In this document: one piece after another, positions 8,806-17,717 of the stretch
How positions within the stretch are numbered: the first letter of the stretch is position 1
How the letters are laid out: every line of letters begins with the position of its first letter
From: Maricaulis sp039978735
GTDB lineage: Bacteria; Pseudomonadota; Alphaproteobacteria; Caulobacterales; Maricaulaceae
DNA: 64,000 bases
Reading direction: 5' to 3'
Assembly (NCBI RefSeq): GCF_039978735.1
Contig: NZ_JBDWAS010000024.1
Location: 7,001-71,000, forward strand
Notes under the pieces: model-generated
Seen by the model: only the letters and a program-made list of their open reading frames with translations
Database searches by the model: none
What the model was told of the DNA's origin: nothing
Translations under genes and position numbers: made by a program

Positions 8806-9503
8806 GCCGCCTGCCTCGCGCGATTGATATCAGCGAGTTCGATCTGCCGGTCGAACCGGTCCGCCAGGGTGCGGTCGTGGCTGACGAACAGAAGCGCGGC
8901 GCCCGACTTGCGGCACTCCGTGGTCAGAAGGGAGAGGAAGGCGTCACGGGCATCCTGGTCGAGCGCCGAAGTCGGCTCGTCCGCGATCACCAGGCCCGGC
9001 CGGCCGATCAGCGCCCGGGCGGCCGCCACACGCTGCTGCTGGCCGACACTCAACGCCGTGACCCGGCGCGTCAGGCTATCGGCATCCAGCCCCAGCGCGT
9101 CGAGCAGGCGGCGCGCCTCGGTGTGCGGATCGGTCCCGTCCTGCTTCAACCGCGCAGCCCGCTCCGCCGAGAAGCGCAGCGGCAAGAGGACATTCTCCAG
9201 CGGGCTGAGATAGGGCACGAGATTGAACAGCTGGAAGACGATCCCCAGCTGCGCCGCGCGCAGGGCATCGCGCCGGGCGGGACGGGCCGGGTCCATGCGG
9301 GTTCCCAGGACGCAAATCTCACCCTCGCGGCAAGGCGTGATCCCGGCGATCAGGCCGAGCAGCGTGCTCTTGCCGCTGCCCGACGCCCCGGCGAGGAAAA
9401 CCGCTTCTCCGGCAGCCATCTCGAACCGGTCGATCTCCAGCACCGACGGCCCGCCCGGCCAGGCAAAGACCAGGTCGCGGATGCGAACAGCCGGTATGGT
9501 CAT
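8802..9503 (-). CDS. ABC transporter ATP-binding protein (LolD/MacB type, ZrgB-like)
   Basis: 233 residues with Walker A GASGSGKST, the Q-loop region (FQLFNLV), signature LSVGQQQRV, Walker B LVIADEPTSALD and the switch His in FVSHD. Size and sequence fit the LolD/MacB ATPase class that pairs with FtsX-type permeases. It overlaps DUF2796 upstream and the permease downstream by ATGA, so the three are translationally coupled. Function within the putative zinc system is inferred from neighbours. Confidence 0.9.
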   Translation of the reverse strand: MTIPAVRIRDLVFAWPGGPSVLEIDRFEMAAGEAVFLAGASGSGKSTLLGLIAGITPCREGEICVLGTRMDPARPARRDALRAAQLGIVFQLFNLVPYLSPLENVLLPLRFSAERAARLKQDGTDPHTEARRLLDALGLDADSLTRRVTALSVGQQQRVAAARALIGRPGLVIADEPTSALDQDARDAFLSLLTTECRKSGAALLFVSHDRTLADRFDRQIELADINRARQAA

Positions 9504-10069
9504 GGCGCCAGACGATGGTCCGGAGCTGCCGGCGTCAGGTCGAAACCGGCCTGCCGGTCCGGCGACACCAGGACCGCCTCGATCGTCTCGAACCGTTCGA
9601 ACACCTCGAAGACGCCCGTACCGATCCGGCGCAGACGCTGCGGTTGCGCGCAGTCGAAACGGTAGGTCACCCGGATATCGTGATACCCGGTATCGGCAAT
9701 CTCGCCGCCCAGATAGGCACAGCCGGCATCGCGATCGAGTCGCAGCACCACGCCTTCGGCCAAGAGGCTGGACCGGGCCTCGCTGACAGCACGCACCTCA
9801 TCCGCATCGCGCGGCTCGCGTTCGAAACCGAAGAGATTATAGCCCGGTGTCTCGAACTCGGCCTCGACCCGTCCGCCGGCTTCGATGGCGACGCCCAGAT
9901 GGCCGACACCGTGGACATGCGCTTCGTGTTCCTCGTGCCCGTCATGATCCGCGTGATCATGGTGCGCATCGTGATCTTCATGTGCCGTCTGTGTGGCACC
10001 TGTGTCACCCGTATGTAGCCCGAATGAGGCCAATATGGTGCCGGCAAGCACCAGAATATTCGGTCCCAC
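9500..10069 (-). CDS. histidine-rich periplasmic protein, DUF2796 (ZrgA-like)
   Basis: 189 residues with an N-terminal hydrophobic export segment, then a strikingly His/Asp/Glu-rich stretch (about 29-58) with more than a dozen histidines before the DUF2796 domain (VGHLGVAIEAGG ... YNLFGFE). Such a region can bind zinc. The start is a GTG with GGAG 7 nt upstream. It is the first gene of a four-gene coupled operon and starts about 50 nt from a Zur-like palindrome. The family is the marker of the V. cholerae ZrgA zinc-uptake locus (recalled, not searched). Confidence 0.88.
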   Translation of the reverse strand: MGPNILVLAGTILASFGLHTGDTGATQTAHEDHDAHHDHADHDGHEEHEAHVHGVGHLGVAIEAGGRVEAEFETPGYNLFGFEREPRDADEVRAVSEARSSLLAEGVVLRLDRDAGCAYLGGEIADTGYHDIRVTYRFDCAQPQRLRRIGTGVFEVFERFETIEAVLVSPDRQAGFDLTPAAPDHRLAP

Positions 10070-10121
10070 TGCACATCTCCCTGCGAATTCGCGACGAGCG
10101 TCGTTGATCGTTCAGGGATAC

Positions 10122-10134
10122 GTTATTATGTAAC
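10122..10134. promoter_or_regulatory. candidate Zur (zinc uptake regulator) box between divergent operons
   Basis: GTTATTATGTAAC has inverted arms GTTAT and GTAAC around a 3-nt centre. Alphaproteobacterial Zur sites, as I recall them, have GTTAT...ATAAC arms. The box lies 53 nt before the DUF2796 start and 58 nt before the MerC-like start, so one dimer could repress both operons when zinc is plentiful. No zur gene is in the window. Confidence 0.6.
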
Positions 10135-10191
10135 ACAACATCGGCTCAAGGGGGCCGCTCATGTCTTTTTTGTCACCCCGGAGGGAAATGC

Positions 10192-10563
10192 ATGCGCCGC
10201 AGCCAGGACGCCGTCGGGATCGCCCTCTCAGGACTGTGCCTTGTGCACTGCCTGGCCCTGCCCTTTGTGATTTCTCTGGGACCGGCGCTGGTCTGGATGG
10301 AGGATGAGCGTATCCACCTCGCCCTGGCAGGCCTGGCGCTTCTGGTCAGCCTCAATGCCATGCGCAGCTGGCCGGGCGGTATGCGCGGCATCGCCCTGCG
10401 TGGCCTTGCGATCACGGGTCTGGCGCTGCTCTTCTTCGGCGCGCTGGCCGGGGTTTCCGAACTGGCCGAACGCGTCATCACTGTCGTCGGCGCCAGCGGC
10501 CTGGCCCTCTCGCACGGCGCCGCCTGGCTCACCTCAGCCGGCCGACCCGCACACCGGCACTAA
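10192..10563 (+). CDS. MerC-domain membrane protein
   Basis: 123 residues, four hydrophobic segments and the MerC-family motif SGLCLVHCLALP in the first helix, where two cysteines can bind a soft or borderline metal. MerC proteins were first known for mercury uptake, but chromosomal copies without mer genes occur widely. Here no merA, merR or merT is nearby, and the gene is divergent from the zinc-type ABC operon across a shared Zur-like box. A role in zinc entry or sensing is therefore more likely than mercury resistance. It ends with a His-containing tail (RPAHRH). Confidence 0.8.
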   Translation: MRRSQDAVGIALSGLCLVHCLALPFVISLGPALVWMEDERIHLALAGLALLVSLNAMRSWPGGMRGIALRGLAITGLALLFFGALAGVSELAERVITVVGASGLALSHGAAWLTSAGRPAHRH

Positions 10564-10570
10564 CCCTCTG

Positions 10571-11164
10571 TCACTGCGTACCGAAACGCACCCGCTCGAT
10601 CCGCTGGAAGGGCTGCCAGGTTTCGCCGGCATCCCTGCTGGCATCGACATGAAGCGTGTTCCGGTCCGGACTTTCGATCGAGAATGTGAGCCGGAAATAG
10701 GTCCGCGACCCGTCCGCGCCGAGATAAGGTGTATCGGCCCGCAGGTCGTCGACCACCAGATCGCCCTCCCCGGTCATCACCCCCTCATAGACATCCATAT
10801 TGCCCCAGGTATCGTCGAGCGCCACGAGCCGGAAGACATCGCGGTTCTGGTCATACTGGATGGTGGTCTCCAGGCGCCAGGGCTGCGCCGGCCGCTCCGG
10901 CGCCTCGATCCGCTGAGCCAGCCCGTCCAGCAGATAGCGTGTGGTCTCGCGATAAGCCGTTTCAGCTGCATGCCAGCTGCCATCGGGTTGCGGCATGTAT
11001 TCCGTCACAACCCAGTCCCCGGCGAGCGGCGCCAGACGCGCCATCTCGGCTCGCGCCTCAGCGCCCCAGCTCCGGCGTGTGGCTTCGTCCTGGGCGAGTG
11101 CGGCGGCGGGCAGACCAAGCCCCGCTACAAGCGTGACCGTCGCGAAGGTGAAAGATCTCAACAT
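10571..11164 (-). CDS. exported DUF1579-like beta-barrel protein of unknown function
   Basis: 197 residues: signal peptide (cleavage near AALAQD), then LAPLAGDWVVTEYMPQPDGSW and a run of alternating beta strands, as in DUF1579/lipocalin-like small-ligand binding folds. AAGGGA precedes the ATG. No catalytic motif is visible. It is convergent with the MerC-like gene (7 nt between stops) and stands 50 nt downstream of the S41-like gene on the same strand, so it may be co-transcribed with it. Function not assigned. Confidence 0.7.
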   Translation of the reverse strand: MLRSFTFATVTLVAGLGLPAAALAQDEATRRSWGAEARAEMARLAPLAGDWVVTEYMPQPDGSWHAAETAYRETTRYLLDGLAQRIEAPERPAQPWRLETTIQYDQNRDVFRLVALDDTWGNMDVYEGVMTGEGDLVVDDLRADTPYLGADGSRTYFRLTFSIESPDRNTLHVDASRDAGETWQPFQRIERVRFGTQ

Positions 11165-11214
11165 GATATTCCCTTGCTTCTAGCGCCCGAAAGGAGGGCG
11201 AAAGGTGTGAAGTC

Positions 11215-12669
11215 TCAGCGCCCGCGGCGCCGCGCCTCCTCGGCCATGACGGCATCCATCGCCGGATCACGGCCGGCGATATAGGCAGGCCAGTCGAGCG
11301 GCGCCGGGATGTCGACATCGAGATCTTCGATCAGGATCGGGAAGATGTGCAGGCTGCCCCAGGCGCAGCGGAAAAGCCCGGTGCAGCCATTCTGGAGGTC
11401 GTAGAAGCCGGTCGAATAGCGCGCCCGGAAGCCGCTGTTCGGCAGTTCATACCCCCAGCCCTCGGCCCAGAACTGCAACCGGTCACCGATTGCCTCGCCA
11501 ACCAGCAGGACACGCTCCGGCGCAACTTCCCTGGCCGAGGCCAGATTGACGATCGCGGCGGAAAACGTATTGCCGCTGGTCAGCAGGTACACCCGGCCAT
11601 CCAGACCGACGAGGTCCGGCAAGGCCGCCATCATCGCGTGCGTGATGGTCAGGTCTCCGCCGCCGCTGAACCGCTGATCAACGACAACCGCGCGCGCCGG
11701 TTGTTCGGTCAGCGTCTGCACGACGCGGCTGGAGAAGGCCGCCAGGCTCTCTTCGCCGCCATCGTCGAGATTGGTGCGCAAAGCGATGTAGACGATCCCT
11801 GTATTTTCGATCCGCTCCATCCAGTAGCCGCGCCCCGGCTGCTGAAGATAAAGCGGGGACGCATCAGGCTCGGCCGCGACCCATCCCTCGGTGACATGGA
11901 CCCAGGGCTGGGGAAGATCACCGGGAAAGGCCCGTTCAGCGTCCGGTGCGGCAGGTTCGGCATCCAGCAACACCTGTACGGTCTCGCCATCGGCCAGTGT
12001 CAGGTCAAGCCGGACCGGCATGTCCGCCTCGCCAGCGTCGACCGCTGCCAGAAAATCCGGAGCGTCGAGCAGCGCCGGAGCCTGGGTGAGGTAGAAGGCG
12101 TCATTACCGCCATAGGCATCGCGGAAGCGGGCGAGGAGTTCCTCAACCTCTACCCCGTTGATCCGCTCTACACGGGCACCGAGCAGCGGCTGCTGCTCCG
12201 GCCGGACCCGCAGGATACGGATTTCGCCGTCCATCTCCGCCATACGGACAGGCAAGCGGGGGAAGCGCGCCACCAGGCGCGTGGCCGGCGTATTGGAATG
12301 CCCGTTGTCGATCTCGGCCTGAGCCCGCGCCAGGCCCAGCATGAATTCGGCGTCGGTGAGCGAGCCCGCATTGGCCTCGAGATAGGCGACGCGGGCGTCA
12401 AAGCGCGCCCGCATCTCGTCGGTCATCGAGCGCTCATTGCGCCGGACATGGTGGAAATGCCGCAGATCCTGCAGGCGCGCCTCTGCGACGGTTTCAGGCT
12501 CGCCCTGGAAAAGCGGGGGAAGCGGGATCGGATGAAACGCGATGATGGTTGCAATGATCAGCAGGATCGAACGGCCGAACCAGGCTGCGACCGCAGCTGC
12601 AGCCAGCCACAGATACCAGGGGACCAGGCGAAAAGGCGCCGTGATCAAACGCCAGAACTTGCGAAACAT
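11215..12669 (-). CDS. membrane-anchored S41-family peptidase-like protein
   Basis: 484 residues. An N-terminal transmembrane helix pair (about 18-45) anchors a large periplasmic part. VVVDQRFSGGGD (near 345) and LLTSGNTFSAAI (near 375) resemble the S41 core, with Ser in TFSAA as candidate nucleophile. A short PDZ-like piece (GARVERINGVEVEELL) lies before it. The ATG at 12669 is chosen over a TTG at 12699 because GAGGA lies 8 nt upstream. Unlike CtpA it lacks an obvious SFGKG lysine motif, so it may belong to the C-terminal-hydrolase-like branch or be inactive. Substrate unknown. Confidence 0.72.
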   Translation of the reverse strand: MFRKFWRLITAPFRLVPWYLWLAAAAVAAWFGRSILLIIATIIAFHPIPLPPLFQGEPETVAEARLQDLRHFHHVRRNERSMTDEMRARFDARVAYLEANAGSLTDAEFMLGLARAQAEIDNGHSNTPATRLVARFPRLPVRMAEMDGEIRILRVRPEQQPLLGARVERINGVEVEELLARFRDAYGGNDAFYLTQAPALLDAPDFLAAVDAGEADMPVRLDLTLADGETVQVLLDAEPAAPDAERAFPGDLPQPWVHVTEGWVAAEPDASPLYLQQPGRGYWMERIENTGIVYIALRTNLDDGGEESLAAFSSRVVQTLTEQPARAVVVDQRFSGGGDLTITHAMMAALPDLVGLDGRVYLLTSGNTFSAAIVNLASAREVAPERVLLVGEAIGDRLQFWAEGWGYELPNSGFRARYSTGFYDLQNGCTGLFRCAWGSLHIFPILIEDLDVDIPAPLDWPAYIAGRDPAMDAVMAEEARRRGR

Positions 12670-12870
12670 GCCGGGTATCCTCGACCGCGTTCGAAACAAT
12701 ACATCGAACCTGCCGCGCGATGCACGCGGACGCGATAAGCTGGATGGAGGCTTTCATCGCCCGCCCCCGCATGGCGCGATAAGCTGCGCCGGACTTAACG
12801 CCCGCCCGGTATAAACGCGCAACCAGCGTCAAGCCCCGGAACGGGCCGGATGAAGCGCCGGAGATCCGCA

Positions 12871-14082
12871 ATGCCGCACGCCGTACTCAGCACGCTCTAC
12901 TTCATGGCGTTCAGCCACGCCTTGCTGCTGACGGTCATTCTCTGGCGGCGGGCACCGTCCGGTTCACCGGCACGGCTGCTGGCTATCGCGATGGCGCTGC
13001 TGGCTTACAAGCTGCTCGAAGGCGGTGCGGTCCATTCCCAGCTCTATCGCTACATGCCCCACCTGCTCGATCTGCTGCCCAACATTGTGATGGTGCTTGG
13101 GCCCGTGCTCTACGCCTATGTGCGCCGGATGACCGGGCAACGGGCCTTCACGGCCGGCAACTGGGTGCTGCATCTTTTGCCCGCATTTGCGGTCTGGCTG
13201 CTCAGCGCACCGGACGTGTTCCGCAGCGGCGACGCCAAGATTGCGATGTGGGCTGCGCTGCAGCAGGACCAGGCGCCCGGTGACATTTCAATGCTGCTGA
13301 CGATCAAGCTGGTGGCGATGAAGGTGCATCTGGCGAGCTATCTCGCCCTGGCCTGGCTGCGCCTGGATGCGTTCGCGCCCGCGCTCGACCAGCTGCGAGC
13401 CGACAACAGCCGCAACGTGCTGCAGCGGCTGCGCCAGCTGATGATCGCCTTCATCCTGCTGGAAGCGCTGTGGGTCGGCCTGTTCCTGGTGCAGCAAACC
13501 ACCGGGCTGATTACGCTGGGCACGGTGGGCCAGGCCTGGCTGCTTTTCCTCTCGGCCATCATTGTGCTGATCGCGTTGCAGGGTCTGCAGAAGCCGGACT
13601 TCCTGATCACCGAGGAAGAGCGCGCGCTCACAGGGACACCCGCCCCGCCGGCGGAAGACCCGGCAGGGTCCGGAACCGAGGCTGGTGCGACAATCAAATA
13701 TCTCCATTCGGCCCTGCCGGACACAGCGGCTGCAGAAGTCGCGGCCCTGATCGAACAGCGGCTCGAGGAAGACGCCCTCTACCTCGATGAAAGCCTGTCT
13801 CTCACCAAGCTGGCCAAGGCGATCGGTCACAAGTCGCACACCGTCTCGCAGGTGATCAACCAGCACATGAAGAGCAATTTCTACCGGCTGATAAACAGCT
13901 ATCGCGTCCAGTACGCGCTGACCCTGATCGAGGATCCCAAGCGGCACTGGTCCCTTGAACGGATCGCGATCGAATCCGGCTTCACCAATCGCGTCACCTT
14001 CAACAAGGCGTTCAAGGAGCAGCTGGACTGCACGCCATCGCAGTATCGCGCGGAACGCCGGCCCACGTCCGGACAGGTCTGA
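12871..14082 (+). CDS. AraC-family regulator with N-terminal membrane domain
   Basis: 403 residues. The first 240 residues hold six or seven hydrophobic helices, then comes a linker (TGTPAPPAEDPAGSG) and a C-terminal AraC DNA-binding domain (about 295-395) with both helix-turn-helix units, including LAKAIGHKSHTVSQVIN and IAIESGFTNRVTFNKAFKEQ. This layout is a membrane-bound sensor regulator. The ATG at 12871 has GGAG 8 nt upstream and is preferred to 12850. It is divergent from the S41-like gene across 201 nt. Ligand and target are unknown. Confidence 0.87.
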   Translation: MPHAVLSTLYFMAFSHALLLTVILWRRAPSGSPARLLAIAMALLAYKLLEGGAVHSQLYRYMPHLLDLLPNIVMVLGPVLYAYVRRMTGQRAFTAGNWVLHLLPAFAVWLLSAPDVFRSGDAKIAMWAALQQDQAPGDISMLLTIKLVAMKVHLASYLALAWLRLDAFAPALDQLRADNSRNVLQRLRQLMIAFILLEALWVGLFLVQQTTGLITLGTVGQAWLLFLSAIIVLIALQGLQKPDFLITEEERALTGTPAPPAEDPAGSGTEAGATIKYLHSALPDTAAAEVAALIEQRLEEDALYLDESLSLTKLAKAIGHKSHTVSQVINQHMKSNFYRLINSYRVQYALTLIEDPKRHWSLERIAIESGFTNRVTFNKAFKEQLDCTPSQYRAERRPTSGQV

Positions 14083-14283
14083 GCAGGCGGTTCCGGCGGG
14101 GGTATGCACCGGCGTTATGGCCCCTGCCCGAATATGAAGTGGCCGAAGACACGGCGCACTTTCTATGGTCAGGATATGCTTCAACCCCGTGCCGGAAAGA
14201 ACCATGCACGCGTGCTCATGTCCTGACAGCCGGCCATCCGGACCGGCCCCTGCCCGCACAAGACAAGCGGGACCAAACGCGGC

Positions 14284-15561
14284 ATGACGCGCACGCTGAA
14301 ATCCGTGGCCATTATCGGTGCCGGCGTGGTCGGCGTGGCGACCGCCTATGCCCTGGCCAGGCGCGGGCTGGATGTCACGGTGATCGACGGCCGCGAGTCC
14401 GCCGGCCGCGGCGCGTCCTACGCCAACGGGGCTCAACTGAGCTACCTTTACACCGACGCCCTTGCCAATCCGCGCCTGTTCCGCGACATGCCCGGCCTGC
14501 TTCTCGGCCGCAGCGAAGCCTTCCGCATGCGATTGAGCCTCGATCCGGACTATCTGCGCTGGCTGCTGGCCTTTCTGCGCAACTGCACCGCCGGTCGGTT
14601 CAAGCGCAATACGCTGGCAGCCCTCGAACTGGGGCTGGAGTCCCGGCTGCAGATGGCCAGCCTGCTGGCCACGCACGATCTTGATTTCGGCTATGCGGTG
14701 CGCGGCAAGATGCACCTCTATCACACCGAAACCGCCTTCGCTGCGGCGCGCCGGGTGATGGGGATGAAGAATGTCGGGCCGGCGGCCCAGCAGGCTCTCA
14801 GCTTTGACGAAGCCCGCGCGATCGAACCGGCGCTCGATGCGGCGCCGGACCGGCCGGTCGGCATCATCTACACACCGGATGAAGCCGTCGGCGACTCGTT
14901 CCGGTTTTCCAGCAACATGCTTGAGCTGCTCCAGGCACGCTATGGCGTGCGGGTGATCTTCGACGCCACCGTCAGCGAGGTCAGTACGGTATCGGGTCAG
15001 GCGCTTCTGTGCACCGACGGCCAGGCTGTGAAGGCCGACATGGCCGTCGTGTGCGCCGGTGCCGATGCCCGCCGCCTGCTTCACCCCTTCGGCGTATCGA
15101 TCCCGGTCATGCCCATGAAAGGCTACTCGCTGACCGCTCCGCCCGGTGACGCCGCGCCGACGGTCAGCCTGACAGACACGACCAGACGGCTTGTCTTCAC
15201 CCGGCTCGCTGGCCGCATCCGCGTCGCGGGACTGGCCGATCTCGGCTGGCGCTCGGCCGATCCGGATCCGGCCCGGCTCAACACGCTGTTACAGCACGCA
15301 AGAGCCTCGCTGCCTCAGGCCGCCGCCTTTGACGATGCTTCAAGCTTCTGGGCCGGGCTGCGCCCCATGACGCCGAACTCATTGCCCTGCATCGGACAGG
15401 CCGGCCCGGCGCTCGCCTACAATGTCGGGCACGGCATGCTGGGCTGGACCCTGGCAATGGGGTCCGGCGAGCGGCTGGCCCGCCAGATTGCACCCGATTT
15501 CAACCCGGTATCAGAAGGACATGCCGCACATGACGTCAAAACCCTTGCCGCCACCCCTTAG
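14284..15561 (+). CDS. FAD-dependent D-amino-acid dehydrogenase (DadA/glycine oxidase family)
   Basis: 425 residues. The Rossmann FAD motif IIGAGVVGVATAYALARRG starts at residue 10 and the C-terminal GHGMLGWTLAMGSGERLARQI is typical of DadA. These enzymes oxidise D-amino acids to 2-oxo acids and ammonia and pass electrons to the respiratory chain. RidA overlaps its end by 32 nt, consistent with removal of the reactive imine product. It faces the gamma-glutamyltransferase/D-aminoacylase operon, supporting D-amino-acid catabolism. The substrate could be D-Glu, D-Ala or others. The upstream 201 nt show no recognisable site. Confidence 0.86.
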   Translation: MTRTLKSVAIIGAGVVGVATAYALARRGLDVTVIDGRESAGRGASYANGAQLSYLYTDALANPRLFRDMPGLLLGRSEAFRMRLSLDPDYLRWLLAFLRNCTAGRFKRNTLAALELGLESRLQMASLLATHDLDFGYAVRGKMHLYHTETAFAAARRVMGMKNVGPAAQQALSFDEARAIEPALDAAPDRPVGIIYTPDEAVGDSFRFSSNMLELLQARYGVRVIFDATVSEVSTVSGQALLCTDGQAVKADMAVVCAGADARRLLHPFGVSIPVMPMKGYSLTAPPGDAAPTVSLTDTTRRLVFTRLAGRIRVAGLADLGWRSADPDPARLNTLLQHARASLPQAAAFDDASSFWAGLRPMTPNSLPCIGQAGPALAYNVGHGMLGWTLAMGSGERLARQIAPDFNPVSEGHAAHDVKTLAATP

Positions 15562-15886
15562 CCCCACACGCGAAGCGGCGGGCCTGCTGTTCATATCCGG
15601 CCAGCTGCCGCGCGGCGATGACGGGAAAATGGTCGCCGGCGGGATAACCGAACAGGCGGGCCGGGCCATCGACAATCTGGCCGCGGTTCTCGCCCGGCAC
15701 GACATGACGCTGGACAATGTCGTCAAGACCACGGTCTGGCTGACCGATGCCGCGCTGGCAGGTGAGTTCAACGCCGTTTATCGCGCGCGGTTCGCCGAAC
15801 CCTTCCCGACCCGCTCGACGGTGGTGTCCGGCCTGCTGGCCGGCGACGCGCTGATCGAGATCGAAGCCATCGCCCACAAGGGCTGA
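15530..15886 (+). CDS. RidA-family enamine/imine deaminase
   Basis: 118 residues with the YjgF/RidA core (LLFISGQLPRG ... NVVKTTVWLTD ... FPTRSTVVSG). RidA hydrolyses the reactive 2-imino or 2-aminoacrylate intermediates released by flavin or PLP amino-acid enzymes. The catalytic Arg equivalent is present in PTRSTV. AAGGA lies 10 nt before the ATG at 15530 but only 1 nt before the in-frame ATG at 15521, which favours 15530. The overlap with the dehydrogenase gene makes a functional pair likely. Confidence 0.87.
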   Translation: MTSKPLPPPLSPTREAAGLLFISGQLPRGDDGKMVAGGITEQAGRAIDNLAAVLARHDMTLDNVVKTTVWLTDAALAGEFNAVYRARFAEPFPTRSTVVSGLLAGDALIEIEAIAHKG

Positions 15887-15913
15887 TCCCCGACCCTCCC
15901 GCCTGTCGGCGCC

Positions 15914-17680
15914 CTACCAGCGATAGCCTGGCAGGGTGCCGACATTTCTGACCCCGGCCGCCCGGGCATCGGGACGCCGCGGATCCGCCGCACCCTCGAA
16001 CACACCGTCCGCGATGCGGATGCACTGGGCGCTGCCGATCGTGTCGGAGAACTCGATCTCGTGGCCCAGGCTGCCCAGCAGGCGCAGCGTGTCGATCGAC
16101 AGGCCGGGCTCCACTTCCAGCTCGTCCGGATACCAGTTCTGATGAATGCGCGGCGCCTGCACGGCCTCGGCAATGTTCATGTCGTGATCGATCACGTTCA
16201 GGATCACCTGCAGCACGGTATTGATAATGGTGGAACCGCCCGGCGTGCCGACGACGAGATAGGGCTCGCCATCGCGGAACACGATGGTGGGCGTCATGCT
16301 GGACGTCATGCGCTTGCCGGGTTCCAGCCGGTTCGCGACATTCGACTGCATGCCGCGCACATCATTGAGATGCGAGCGCAGGGCGAAGTTCTTCATCTGG
16401 TTGTCCAGCAGAAAGCCGGCCCCTTCGACGAGGGCGCCCGAACCGAAGGACGAGCCCAGCGTATAGGTGTTAGAGACGACATTGCCGGCGGAATCGGCGA
16501 CCGAGAAGTGCGTGGTATCCGGGCTCTCGAAGGCAAGCGGATCGCCCGGCGAGACGGCGCTGGCCGGCGATGCCGACGTGCGCGAGACGTGACTGACGCG
16601 TTCCTCGGCATAGGCCTTGGAGATCAACGTCTCGACCGGCACCTGCACATAGTCCGGATCGCCCAGATATTGCGTGCGATCGGCATAGGCGAGCTGCATC
16701 ACTTCCGACAGCGTGTGCAGGGTCGCGGCACTGTTCGCGCCCATCGCCGAAAGATTGAAGTGCTCCAGCATGTTGAGCATCTGCAGCAGGGCGATCCCGC
16801 CCGAGCTCGACGGCGGCATGGTCACGACCTCATGGCCGCGATAGGTGGTGCGGATCGGCTCACGCCATTGCGCTTCATACGCGGCAAGATCCTCCATCGA
16901 GATCAGCCCGCCATTGCGCTCCATGTCCGCGACGATGCGCCGGGCGATCTCGCCTTCGTAGAAATCGCGCGGCCCCGCGGTCATCAGCCGTTGCAGCGTC
17001 CAGGCGAGATCGGGCTGCACCAGCCGTTCCCCGAACCGGTAGGGACTGCCATCGGGATGGAAGAAGGCGGCGCGGGCAGCATCGGAACTCGACAGGCGGC
17101 GCTCGCCCCATTGCAGGGCCTCGGAGAGATCCCTTGAGACGACAATACCGTCCTGTGCGAGTGACATAGCGGGTGCAATAAGGTCCGCCCAGGGTAACAC
17201 CCCGTACCGTTCGTGCACCGCGGCGAAGCCGGCGACGGTTCCCGGAACGGCGGCGGCGCGATGGCCGTAATTGGCCTCATCATTGATCCGCCCGCGGCGG
17301 TCGAGGAACATTTCCGCCGTCGCAGCAGCCGGCGCGGCCGAGCGGTAGTCGAGTGCCAGGACCCGGTCTTCCTCGGCGATATAGACCAGCATGTAGCCGC
17401 TGCCGCCCAGATTGCCGGCGCGCGGCAGGGTGACGGCGAGCGCGAAACCGGTTGCGATGGCCGCATCGACGGCATTGCCGCCGGCCGCGAGGATTTCAGC
17501 ACCGACACGGCTGGCGATCTCGTTCTGGCTGACCACCATCCCGTCCTCGTCGACGACCGGATGGACAATGCTGCCATAGTCGAGCAGCGAGGACTGGGCC
17601 GCCGACGGACCGGTCGCGGCCGGAAGGAGTGTCGCGGCACACAGGGTGGCGGTGCAGAGCGTGCGAAGAAACGGCATCAT
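15914..17680 (-). CDS. ggt: gamma-glutamyltransferase
   Basis: 588 residues, normal for this self-processing periplasmic enzyme. It has a signal peptide. The autoprocessing site is in PDTTHFSVAD, where the Thr before His becomes the N-terminal nucleophile of the small subunit. TPGGSTI and SNTYTLGSSFG also match the family. It cleaves or transfers gamma-glutamyl groups from glutathione and gamma-glutamyl peptides. It is the last gene of the TonB receptor, D-aminoacylase, symporter operon, suggesting that gamma-glutamyl (possibly gamma-D-glutamyl) peptides are among the imported substrates. Confidence 0.92.
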   Translation of the reverse strand: MMPFLRTLCTATLCAATLLPAATGPSAAQSSLLDYGSIVHPVVDEDGMVVSQNEIASRVGAEILAAGGNAVDAAIATGFALAVTLPRAGNLGGSGYMLVYIAEEDRVLALDYRSAAPAAATAEMFLDRRGRINDEANYGHRAAAVPGTVAGFAAVHERYGVLPWADLIAPAMSLAQDGIVVSRDLSEALQWGERRLSSSDAARAAFFHPDGSPYRFGERLVQPDLAWTLQRLMTAGPRDFYEGEIARRIVADMERNGGLISMEDLAAYEAQWREPIRTTYRGHEVVTMPPSSSGGIALLQMLNMLEHFNLSAMGANSAATLHTLSEVMQLAYADRTQYLGDPDYVQVPVETLISKAYAEERVSHVSRTSASPASAVSPGDPLAFESPDTTHFSVADSAGNVVSNTYTLGSSFGSGALVEGAGFLLDNQMKNFALRSHLNDVRGMQSNVANRLEPGKRMTSSMTPTIVFRDGEPYLVVGTPGGSTIINTVLQVILNVIDHDMNIAEAVQAPRIHQNWYPDELEVEPGLSIDTLRLLGSLGHEIEFSDTIGSAQCIRIADGVFEGAADPRRPDARAAGVRNVGTLPGYRW

Positions 17681-17717
17681 GGCGGTTGTCCCCTGGATTG
17701 TCGGTTTTGGTGCGCGG

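Noticed and set aside
10192..10563. Mercury resistance element
   Set aside because: Only a MerC-domain gene is present; merR, merT, merP and merA are absent and the context is zinc-type.
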